Positions 12,001 to 22,400 of a stretch of 64,000 nt of DNA are shown here, piece by piece. A program made the translations under genes and the position numbers. The notes beneath the pieces are model-generated. The model saw only the letters and a list, made by a program, of their open reading frames with translations, was not told where the DNA came from and ran no database searches. Position 1 is the first letter of the stretch. Each line of letters begins with the position of its first letter. This DNA is from Ignelater luminosus (taxonomy: Eukaryota > Arthropoda > Insecta > Coleoptera > Elateridae), in assembly GCA_011009095.1 (NCBI GenBank), contig VTPC01091316.1, positions 1 to 64,000 of the forward strand, given 5' to 3'.

Positions 12001-12304
12001 GTTTTGGCTTTTGACACCTATTTTCGCGGCGCTCTCGCAGATATACCATTAATCAGAGAAAGATACCTCAAATACATAAAATGTAAGAAATTCTATCCTC
12101 TTTAGTTTCATATAGGTTCAACTATCACGTAAAATGCATAGCTTCGGAATTATTTTGAAAAACCCGAAAAAAGTTTGTTTTTTATAGCAAATTCTTGTTG
12201 GCAAACCTCTGATTCGTCTTGAGCGACCCAACATAGTATATAGTACCAAAAATCAAAACTCTGCCAAAACTTTATTTTTTTTCTGCCAAATGCCTGAACT
12301 AAGT
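9074..12304 (-). mobile_element. 3.2-kb DNA element with long inverted repeats carrying an uncharacterised gene
   Basis: About 270 bases at the left end (9074-9345) match, inverted, the right end (about 12060-12304). Examples present on both sides in opposite orientation are gttttgatttttggtactat, gtttgccaacaagaattt (left: atttgccaacaagaattt), ctatgcattttac and atatgaaactaaagaggat. The inverted match decays outward to agttagtccagtcatt on the left and acttagttcaggcatt on the right (minus strand). Between them lies a frameshifted minus-strand gene. No known transposase domain was recognised inside, so either the uncharacterised protein is the mobilising enzyme or the element is a non-autonomous carrier. 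The exact ends and target duplication are undetermined. Confidence 0.65.
9370..11600 (-). pseudogene. Decayed gene of an uncharacterised multicopy invertebrate family
   Basis: Read on the minus strand from about 11560 the blocks are: VEEQGLSTSQVLRSSIPEF; a Cys pair (CYMC) with FIAAQTKVSAILCTVCGT; LITADAQYRSKCFKGF, resembling a metal-binding DL.A.....YH..C motif; KRGFNWLKQHQRLFAK; FWMLLEILNSMGFCTSYQEA; GFCQFVYDNADFN (10550-10500); IFTALLESAEKCKEKGQKMY; a VPRLGGFCLLMSF block then SIGYVMEDSGLKKLFNTVYA; MSGHAYYRAA; and NWDQHLETVWQMLPY. They fall in different frames with many stops, so several frameshifts broke one long protein (perhaps 800-1000 aa). I recall similar hypothetical proteins as multicopy in invertebrate genomes, but know no assigned function. 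It lies between long inverted repeats and is probably transposon cargo or an unclassified transposase. Confidence 0.5.
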
Positions 12305-13895
12305 TGATTGGGTTCTAATGTAAATACCTTAAGGCATTTTAGTTTTTCTTTGGTTCACTCTGCATTACTGCAGTTTGGTTGTGGCATTATTTAAGGCTTG
12401 CATTTACCTGCTATGTAATGATCTTTCAATCACTAGGGTTAATCTGGCTAAGGTTTTTATGTATTTCAAATGCGTTATTATTGTACTTGCTAAGAACTTT
12501 AAGCTCAAGTTTACAAATGGAAAGATGCAGACAAATAATTGCACGAACCATTAAATTTTAAAGAGTTTGGTCATCAACTTAAGGAATGAAATTTGTACCC
12601 AGTGCAAATAAGAAAACAATTTCTACCTCTTGACATAACCACCTCTTGTAAATGGAAAACGCTCTGTAATGCAGAAAGTTGTAGTCGCAAGAAATTATCG
12701 TTGAGAGTAACTTGGTAAGAACCTTAAATTGCATTAAATTTGATTGTGTAACTTTTTGTTGATTTTCTTTCCTTCTAAGTATAGTCTTGAATAACATTTG
12801 TAGAATAAGAACAGTTTCAGAATAGCAAGGGAGTCACTGAAATCTGACAAGCGGTATTTGACCACTGGCGTCACGTAAAAGAATTTAAAGAGGGGAAAGT
12901 TTTCAAATAAATACCAGAATGAGTTTTAGAAATAATGGAATGTTTGTTGAAGACAATTAATTATATTCTGATGTTTTTCTGATTGTAGTTACCTTTTAAA
13001 ATAACGGAACAAAATATTATATTATTGATTGGATTTATGTGATATAAAAATGTATACAAAATTGAATTAAATTATTCATAAACACTGACTGTTATTTTGA
13101 AGAAATAAAAAAAAATTAAAACTCAAAATAAATGTACATCGCCTACAAACTCTTCAAGAAATTGGTTCAACAATAATAATCTATGTTTTGATCTGCAGAG
13201 GACAAGTTAACTACTTACACCTTCAAGCACACAGAACTACAATTACATGAATATAAACATCCGTGCAATGTTGAATATCCTTAACAAATATAAATAAGAT
13301 ATAGTGATGAGTCGATAAACAAGTTAGGGGGTCATTCTCAAAGGCTGGTAAGGCTCTGCAATGCTTTGCAACTTTAAAACCATAGAGACTAGCATTATTG
13401 TTTTGTTTGTATTTGCAATGTTTCTAATGATTTGCAATATTCATGAATGACTTGTCGTTAAAGCTTTTTGAATTCACTACACAAACGCTTAAAGTACTTT
13501 ATCTCAGCAGCAGCTTGTCACATGGCGTTATACCTTGGGAGATCGGCTTGAAATTAAAAGACGCCTACATGAATCAGCAAAACATATCACATCATATAGG
13601 AAATATTAGTTGTATTAGAATCAATTATGATATTAAACACTCAAAAAGACTGTAAGTTTTTAGATAAGCTTAAGAATAATGTTATCAATTTGTAGTGGTT
13701 AATTATTTTATTGTTGTATTCTGTTTTGTTTTTATAAAATGTATTTTCAAGATAAGTACGTATATAGATTACATCTTTACACTTCTATAGTATAAGCTAT
13801 ATACATACATAGTTTCATAGATCCTTGTAAAGACAAAAAATTATTCTATATATTTTTGATTTACTTATTAATCTTACATCATCCATAACATATTA
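12305..13895. other. AT-rich spacer with one small unexplained ORF
   Basis: No transposon or gene was recognised. A 70-codon open frame at 13443-13655 (+) begins MNDLSLKLFEF; it has no motif I know and is probably chance. The rest is low-complexity AT-rich sequence. Confidence 0.4.
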
Positions 13896-14470
13896 TTATT
13901 CATTATCTGATAAAGGGTGGATTCCACACATTTCTTCATCACATAAACATTTTTTATCAGAGTCACCAATATTGACTATAAAACCTATTTTTTCAGAAGT
14001 CTCATTAAACAAATGTTCTCTGTTGATATAATCTTCAACAATTTTGTCAACGTGCTGATATACATTGACCTAGTCTTCCATGCTTATGGAATTCAATCTT
14101 TCTACTGCTAATTGTGCAACGTCATTTAATTTAAAAGAAGTGTTTCGAGTAGCTACCCAATCTTTTACCAAAGCACACATTTTCTCAATAGGATTAAACT
14201 GTGGGTTATACGGTGGTAAACGCAGAATTTGATGGTTATGTTTTGCTAATTCAGTGTTTGGTACATACTAAAGAATTTTTTTGTTTATATTGCTTTATAA
14301 TCTCATATAATTCTGGTTTAGTGGTTTTGGGATCATAGGGTATGTTTCGCTTGACAAGCCAAATGATCACATCATTTTTTGATGTGACACTTATTGGGTC
14401 ACGACTTACAACATTGTAGTACTATGCATTATCTACCCCTAAGACTGATCTGAGTGGTAGTGTATGTATT
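13896..14470 (-). pseudogene. IS630/Tc1-like DDE transposase, C-terminal part
   Basis: On the minus strand, starting near 14465, the text reads VLGVDNA then YYNVVSRDP, the second catalytic Asp block of the DDE_3 type (family pattern: DNA.YH..). It goes on with NDVIIWLVKRNIPYDPKTTK, PELYEIIKQY and, after a one-base shift, LRLPPYNPQFNPIEKMCALV (about 14226-14170), where the E of NPIE is the third catalytic residue. The open tail ends with a stop at 13896-13898. At least two frame disruptions and one stop are present and the N-terminal DNA-binding region was not found, so it is a dead fragment. Confidence 0.65.
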
Positions 14471-14797
14471 TATAAGTTGAATTGTAACTCACATCATAAA
14501 ATGCTCATGGTTCGTCTCATCATGGTAATCTCAAGACTTAGTACCTGTTAATAAGCCGTAAATATAACCCTATATCGCATTCTGTGCCCAAACGGAAACG
14601 TAACGTAATAAGCATGTTGTATCTATTTTTAAGTGGTACCATCTAGGTGATATTGGTATAAATATGCAATAAATGAATATAGTTACAGTTTTCATTTGCA
14701 AAATTGTAGAAACATTTCTTAAAATGCTTTTGAGATGTTTGTTTATTAAATTGTGTTGTTGAATTTGAGGTTATAATAATTTTGGCGTTTTTGAAAA

Positions 14798-15188
14798 CTA
14801 TACCTTCTCAACTTCAAATTGGGAACAATTAATTTCAAACTGGTAATAATCAATTTCAAGTTGAGACCAATCAACTTCAAATTGAGACTAACAAATATCA
14901 GATTAAACAATCTGCAATCAGTTTTAATAACTATGAACTGTCATATTTAACTACGATAATAACAATAAGTGTAATTAATAAATAAAAATGCTTCATTTGC
15001 TTTTAGGATGATAAAGTTGATATAAAGCTGATTAGTCTCAACTTGAAATTGATTATTCCCAAATTGAAATTTATTGTTCCTATTTTGAAATTGATTGTTC
15101 CCAATTTGAAAATGATTATTCTCAATCTGAAACTGATTATTCCCATTTTGAAATTAATTGCTCCCAATATAAAGTTGAAAAGGTATAG
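14798..15188. repeat. Foldback element of inverted 21-bp tandem repeats
   Basis: The ends are ctataccttctcaacttcaa (left) and, on the minus strand, ctataccttttcaactttat (right). The left arm holds four to five head-to-tail 21-bp units (type acttcaaattgggaacaatta) to about 14900. The right arm (about 15015-15180) holds seven to eight of the same unit in the opposite direction, around an unrelated centre of about 110 bp. Because the unit is 21 bp, the right arm forms a minus-strand open frame (15203-15003) of heptapeptides like INFKLGI; this is a by-product and not a gene. A relative with the same termini lies at 57960-58180. Confidence 0.75.
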
Positions 15189-15328
15189 TAGCGTGATACA
15201 CAAACTTCACAAATAGTTCTTATCATGGTGAGTGCTTGCCTTAGTGTTTTTCTACATGCAAATGTATTAATTTGTATATTCTATGCGAATGATGTGTTTA
15301 AAAACTGTATCTAAAGTCATGTTCCCAT

Positions 15329-17118
15329 ATGGAAACATTATGCAGTCACTGGTCAAATATCTTTAAAGAAAAAATATTTTTGGAAGATAAGTTATTCTCA
15401 GAAGTTAAGCCAGTAAATTCTTTTTATGGTAAAAGAAGGATTCCGCTGTGTATTCGAGATATTTTTTCAGATACCAAAGATTCAGTACTTGAAGACGACG
15501 ATGCAGCAACAGAAGCACCTGAAAATATCTGCAATTTGAACACTCAAGTAGATGAAGACGATGGTTTCAGCAGTGATGATGACATTCCTTTGTCTCATTA
15601 TTTTATTGACTCAGCAAAGAGTAGTACTTCAAAAACTAATAAAAAGCAAGAACGCGGTTTTTTGAAGTGGACAAAAGCCTGTAGTGAAACTAATTATCCT
15701 CAACACATGTTTTTTGGAAATAGTGCATTGCCTGATGAAATTATGAATTTGACTATAACTTACAAACTATTTAAACTTTTCTTTCTTGATAGTTTTATGC
15801 AAAACTTTATTGACATGACAGAGATATACAGTGCTCAAACAAGGCCAAACAAACCTATCACTACATCCATAGCAGAAATTGATATTGTGGATGTCTTATA
15901 AAACAAGATTCATCCAGAAATTATTGGCCTTCTGCCACAAAAACACCACAAATTCCAGAAGTAATGTCAGTCAATCGCTTTGAAGAATTAAATCCGTTGT
16001 TACATTTTAATAATAATGAGGAATTACAAAAAAGACTGACAAAATTCAGCCACTAATGGATCAAATAAAGAATTTGGCTCATAAAATCCCACTAGAAGAA
16101 CATCTTAGTGTAGATAAACAAATAATACCATTCAAGAGAAGTATAGCCATAAAAACGTATAACCCCAAAAAGCCCCATAAATGGAGGTATAAGATGTGGG
16201 CGTTATCGGGCATTAGTGGCTTTTCTTATAACCTTGAATTGTTTTGTAGAAAAGAAAACGCAGAAATGCTTCCCGATGAAATAGATCTAAGGCCTGCCAG
16301 CAACGTAATCACAAGACTTAGAAATATATCTAGCAATATGCATCACAAAGTCTTCTTTGACAATTATTTTTGCAGTCTCAATTGGGTTGTTTATTAGAAT
16401 ACAAAAAAATAGATCTGTAGCAACAATTCGAACTTATAGAATTTTGGACTTTATTTTTCAAATGAAAAACAGTACAAAGGCAAAGAAAGAGGGGTCTATG
16501 AAGAATGAACAACAGCAGTAAAAGATACTAATGTGTTTGTTATACAGTGGTATGACAGCAAAATTGTTAGCTTGACGTTTAATTTTGCAGGAAGTAAACC
16601 AAAACATAAAGTGAAACGATTTTACAAATTTTAAAACAAGACTAAAGAAATTTCTTGCCCTGACTATAAAAATTTATAATAAACATATGGAGGGATTGAT
16701 TTTCTTGATTCTATTTTGGGTTTGTACAGAAACAAACTGAGAACCAAAAAATAGTACCACAGAACAGCATTATGCATATCGTTGCCATAAAGTCTAATTT
16801 TCAGTATCATAGGGCAAGAAAAATTAATTGTGAAAAGTGTAAAACAGATACCTACTTACAACAACTTCATAGGACAAGCCATTTCTCATATACGTGGTAT
16901 CTCTTAACCATCGAAAGACTCTTGGGCAGTTTGAACAATCCACTGCTTGTCCTCTACTACAAAAAAAGAAAAGTCCAAAGTTGATACGACAATCTGTTCC
17001 CAAGAGAAAGAGAAATAAAAGACAATCAGCACAAAGCTTCCTGTTTCAATGCGTTTTCTGTACAAAAGTCTATGCCAAAAATCAATCTCTATTGCATTTT
17101 AAATTTCAATTTACTTAG
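15329..17118 (+). pseudogene. Decayed piggyBac-type transposase
   Basis: The 190-codon opening frame (15329-15901) has an acidic N-terminus (DDDDIPLSHYF-like) and then TEIYSAQT and TSIAEIDI. After a stop MSVNRFEELNPLLHFNN continues in another frame. The 16056-16397 frame carries HLSVDKQIIPFKRS (first catalytic Asp), NPKKPHKWRYKMW and HKVFFDNYFCSL (second Asp). Another frame near 16540 gives VIQWYDSKIVSLTFNFAG (third Asp), then EYNKHM-like LYNKHMEGLIFL and the RNKLRTKK-type end. A Cys-containing stretch (CVFCTKVY, about 17050) may be the remnant of the C-terminal zinc domain. All three Asp are present but at least four stops or frameshifts break the gene. TTAA-flanked ends were not found. Confidence 0.75.
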
Positions 17119-19348
17119 TTGTGTTATTATTGAAAATGCGCGGTCAATAGCATTGGTAAAGTGGAGAGCAGTGCAGCTAAACCTCCTTTAGCCGGCTACG
17201 GCAACGTGGTGTTTTATTAAGCTTAGGCTGCCTACTAGGGTGCAATACAGAAGAAAAATACTTCACTCATATTTTGCAAACAAAAATGTTTTTACAGTTT
17301 CGTTTATAACAGCTACAGCTTTTATTACTAAAATGAAGAAGTTATATCAATTCATAATACATTCAAAAAACAAGTCTTATTGGAAAGCAATTGGTAAGGA
17401 AAATTATGATTTTAATGACGGAAGGTTTTTTCAAATGTTGTCTAAAGCGTTGCATACCTTACTACGTACTTCTTTCTGCTATGAGCATCTGTTTTTTATG
17501 TTATGGAAAAGTAACTAAAAATCTTACAGTACACAAATTAAACAACTTCTAAATGGAAATTCTTCATTTTCTTTTTCTTCTTCGGTTTTGTCTGATTAAT
17601 TTCATTATTTTGTCTGCAAAGTGATCTGTTGGTAATATCCATACTTTTTTTCAGTTGGTGGTTTCAAGTCTTTGCGTCACTTTATTCTTGTACTTGTTTG
17701 TCCAGCTTTTTTTCAATTGCTTGTAATAGGAAAGTAGTCATGTTGGAGCCTCCTTTGAATCTTGATAAATTATTGCGTGCATTCCTCTCACTCTCAATAC
17801 TTCTTTTTTATTAGCCATTTCTGGATTTTCTTCCAAGTTTATCTCTTTTATAAGTTGTTGCAATTGTGAAAAGCCTGATATTTCTTGTACTAGTTGTATA
17901 CACTCCTCAATTTAGCACTGAAGAAGGATTAACGAAAGAACATGAAAATATTAGATATTGTGCTTACCCTGCTATGGAGACTAGTAGTAAGTATCACGTG
18001 ACCTCTCTGACCATTTTGAGCTGAGTGTACCCACTTTAATTAAGTTTCGTAGCATTCTATTGATTAAAACCTTCTAAAAGTACGTTGTCCCATAGTTGTT
18101 CAGAAGCCAAAAAATTCTTTGTTTTATTTTAATAGTACCATTTTCTTCCACCTTTAATCTTCGGTTCAGGTTTTAAACTACTTTGTTTTTTTTTCTGTCC
18201 CTAGAACGGTTTCCTAGATCTTCGAAAACTTAGCTTACATTCTTTGGTTGCCCTTAGGATGATATTTTCTTTACGTTAAAGCGTTAAAACGCCAAATATT
18301 TGTTCTATTTTTGAAAATCCTACCGCCTGATCCAGTTATACTTTATTTCCAAAAAGTTCTTTAAGGGCATTTTATGTTTTTCAACTTTGTATTTATTATG
18401 AATTTAGTTTTATAATCTGGTAAAATATTCTTTTAAGAGAACAAAAAGATTTGCTTCGACAACGCGTATTCGAATTAAAAATGCAACTAGCCCTGATTTC
18501 CTGCTCATACCCTTTTATAAGTTTATGTTATCAACGAAAGCATCCGGTGTGATGTTTAAATCACATAAAATGAGGGTACCTTAACATGTAGTAGGGGAGC
18601 TATTGTAAACTACATTTCTCAACTCCTTTGAGAATTTTCTGGGCGTTTTGGGAATAAACTGTCTTAGCTTCTACGATATATGAAAAATTTTATTATTTTT
18701 AATAAGAGATTTTGTAACAACATTTAATTTGTCATTTATTATTAACCTTTGTCTATAGTTTATCTATTTATTTTTAGGCGAAAATATTAAATCGGATAAC
18801 GTTACAATTACGATTAAATTCAGGTTTTTCGGTACAATAATGCGACATTATTTTTGTAAGGTTATATAACGTTATACTGTACTAGCTACATAAGAACAAT
18901 TCGCATTTTTGGGCATACTTGTAAATGTCGACACAAAAGTTGATAAGCTATTTTTGGAAGCAAATAGATGATTACATTAATAACATTAAAAACAAGTAAC
19001 AATTCCGTTATCTTGATAATGTTATATAACATAAATAAAAATGAGAATAACATACTACACATAGAATACCATACAGCGATTTAAAATTCATTTCGTTCCT
19101 GGTTAAACTAATTAATGGAAGATGACCTCACTTATTTATGAATTCCGGATCCCCGCACTTTCCTGGTTTTATTGCGTACGCATGAACACAACAGATAAAT
19201 ATTTTTGTGAAGGCTAAAAACAAACTAAACATCATTAAAATCTGTTTTTATCGAATGAGACAGCAGTATTCTTAAAAACAACTAGTACTTGATAAATTAG
19301 AATTAAAGTTTTGACAAGAAAGATAAAGATAGCACTAAAAAGTGATAT
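17119..19348. other. Intergenic region upstream of the first complete CYP4 gene
   Basis: No gene was recognised. Small open frames at 17240-17518 and 17629-17814 have no familiar motif. The 18-bp string at 18537-18554 repeats one at 716-733. Sequence close to the CYP4 start (18780-19490) is AT-rich and would hold the promoter. Confidence 0.4.
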
Positions 19349-19355
19349 TATATAA
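19349..19355 (+). promoter_or_regulatory. Possible TATA box of the CYP4 gene
   Basis: TATATAA lies 140 bases upstream of the ATG, which would give a start site near 19380 and a 5' UTR of about 115 bases. TATA-like strings are common in sequence this AT-rich, so this rests only on position. Confidence 0.3.
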
Positions 19356-19494
19356 GTCGCATACAATACTTGGGCATAATTTCGGTTTTGTAGTGTGGTA
19401 GGAGGACCAGTAGTTTTTATTCATTGAACAACGTACTGCAAGACGAGGCTAGTGCAGATTCCTCTATACATTCAGTAGTGCTACAAATTCCAGA

Positions 19495-22400
19495 ATGATT
19501 GTATTGTATGTGATAGCTGTTTTTGTTGTAATACTGACAATTTGGTTACTTCAATATTTTAAATATGAAAAATACCTTAAACACATTCCGGGACCTCGAC
19601 CAGTTCCTTTTTTTGGAAATACATTACAGTTTACAAAACTCCCCGGTAAGCAATTTTATAAGATAACAATAATGTAAAAATAGTTTTAATAAAATGACCT
19701 TGATATGATTTGTATAAAACTGAGCGTGTTTGGGTTACAGGAAGGCTTGATTATAATTCTGTTTTTTTTTCGTTTGCAAGGTTTGGTTACCTTGTTGACT
19801 AGAACATAATTGAGTTACGACTTAATGCGTCTCTATATCTACCTACATACATGCTACATGTAAAAAGATAAACTCTCCACCGATTAGAGAACAAAAATTC
19901 TAAAATTTCCTAATATTGACATTAAAAATAAGATGGTCATATTAAAGAAAATTTTGTGTTTTTTCTATTTTACAATGCTCTTTGTTTATAAGACCTTGGA
20001 CCACAATTACATAATTGGTTATTAAGTGGTATATAACATGTTAACTCTAGTACACCACTTCGATTTATGTTAATTTCACACAAGGTTTACAAATTGTATG
20101 CTAATAATAGCCGATAATCATTTTTTGTAATATTAAATTCCATATCAAGTAATTGAACAACTCATAATTTTAATTTCTTGACACACTTGTGTCTATTTTT
20201 CTATTTCTCCTGCAGTATTATAATGGTGTTTGTTATTATTCTTAATTAGTAAGGAAGAAAAAATATGCAAAACGCGCAACCGTATTTGTCGATATACCCT
20301 TGAAATGAATGAAATTACTGCTTTATTTTTGTGTAGGTTTCTTTACAAGGCACAAAAAAAACGGTCAAGTATGTAATTCGAAGACACGGGAGAATGTATT
20401 TAGGTACCTAAAGGGAAATGCACATGCATTTTGCTCTTTGCAGATACATAACATGTATGTTTTGAAGAAAGAAATTTTCTAAAATTCAGGCATCATAACT
20501 TGCTTTAGTGACAATTTTAAAATGGACGCTTACACAAGTATCCTTTGTAACAAAATTTTTTTCCAAAATGGCGTCTTGTCTTTCCTTAAAATGTTTCTGA
20601 TTAAAAATAAAAATCCAGCTGTTCGAGAGTTTTTTTCTAAAAATGCAAAACTAGCGCCATAAATGAATTTGTGCGTTACATAATTAAGTCAAAAATCACA
20701 TTAGCGCTCCCTGTTCTGTATTTTATAACCATTTCTCAGTTCTTTTGGGAAATATTAAAAGATCGTAGACGCAGTTATTATGCAGTATCAGAAAGATCTT
20801 CTTGATAAACCTACTTGTAAAGCCGTTCTTTGTGTATCCGTTTACAGTCCCTAAAATTATTACACTGATTAACAGAGTTTTCTGTTTTCTGAATTCAAAT
20901 CTGCTTTCAGATTTTTTCTATCACGTGTAGTTTTTGAAATATATGCATTTGAAGTTCCAGTGGACAGTGTAATTATAATTACATTAGGTAATTACGTATT
21001 AGCGATACAAAGTTTTGGAAATGAGGTAATTGCATTTCGCATATATTAGAAAACTATTAACATCATCAACAGGTATGTCACTCTGACAAATATTTGTAAA
21101 TATTATTTCAACTTTCCATAAGTGAGATCACATATGTATGAACCTGTTCAGTGTTAGTACTGGTTTGTGGAGCGAGTGAAGTTTTATAAAGTTGCATTAT
21201 CACTGCTTAACAAAGAAAATTGCTTGTGTTGAGTGATAACTATAAAAACATTAATTATGTCCCGTAAATGTGCGAACGATCCAAACAATTTTTGTTACGC
21301 TTGTGAAGAGTTTACTGCTAAACACCAAGAATAATGTTTTACTGTGCTAATAAGAAGAGCTTATCGTCTGTACTTTGGATGTCAAGTTGGAGATCAAGAT
21401 AAGCAATGGGCACCACATATTTATTGTGTCATTTGTCCAAACCGCCTTTGACAGTGATAAAAAGGTTCCCGTGTATGTATGGCCCTTTGCAGTACCTGTG
21501 ATATGGAGGGGACAAAAGGATCATCTAACTGATTGTTACTTCTGCATAACCAAGATAGTATGCTTCTCTGCAAAAAATAAAAAATCTGTTGTGTATCCTA
21601 ATTTAACATTGGCGATAAGACCCGTTGTCCATGGTATAGATCTTCCAGTTCTTGTGCTACCAAAAACATTTGAAGGGTCAGATGAAGAAAATGTCGACAT
21701 TGTTTCTAGCAATGATCCAGAGTTTATTCCTCCAGATCCCACTGAGCCGCATTTGATCACACAGGCACAACTAAACCATTTAGTTCGTGATTTGAACTTA
21801 AGCAAAAGCAAAGCCGAGTTGCTGCCGATTAAAAAGTTGGAATTTATTGGAACACAGTACCAAAATTAGTCATTTCCGTAACCGCGATAACAAGATTTCT
21901 GAGTTATATTCTATGGACGACAATCTTACCTACTGCAGTGATGTTGACGGTTTTATGGAAACCCTTGGACGTAAACACAAACCAGAAGAATGGCGACTGT
22001 TCACATCTAAATTTAGTTTGAAAGCAATTCTATTGCACAATGGCAATGCATTGCCTTCAGTTACCATTGCATATTCAGTTCCCATTGCATATTCAGTTCA
22101 CCTAAAGGAATCTTATGAAACTATGAAATGCCTATTAACGAGCGTAGACTATAAACGATACCAGTGGAAAATATGTAGAGATTTGAAAGTTATAGTTTTG
22201 TTCGCAACATTATATTGTGAAAAGTTGGCCAAGTAGGCAGATAGTTGTGGGAGAAACAAATATTTTACATGAAAGCCTTGTAGATAGAGACAACATCTAT
22301 TTGCCCCCTTTGCATTTAAAGTTAGGGCTTATAAAGAATTTTGTAAAAGGTATGGATCGTGGCGGAAGAGATTTTCAGTACATAAAAGAAAAATTTCCAA

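Noticed and set aside
14798-15188. CRISPR-like regular repeats
   Set aside because: The units are head-to-tail without unique spacers and inverted between arms; this is a eukaryotic foldback element.
15003-15203. 66-codon minus-strand ORF of repeated heptapeptides
   Set aside because: It is an open frame created by in-phase 21-bp repeats in the foldback arm, not a gene.
17580-17950. Minus-strand text loosely like a BESS/MADF-type regulatory protein end
   Set aside because: Only a few lysine-rich residues resemble it; not enough to call a gene.
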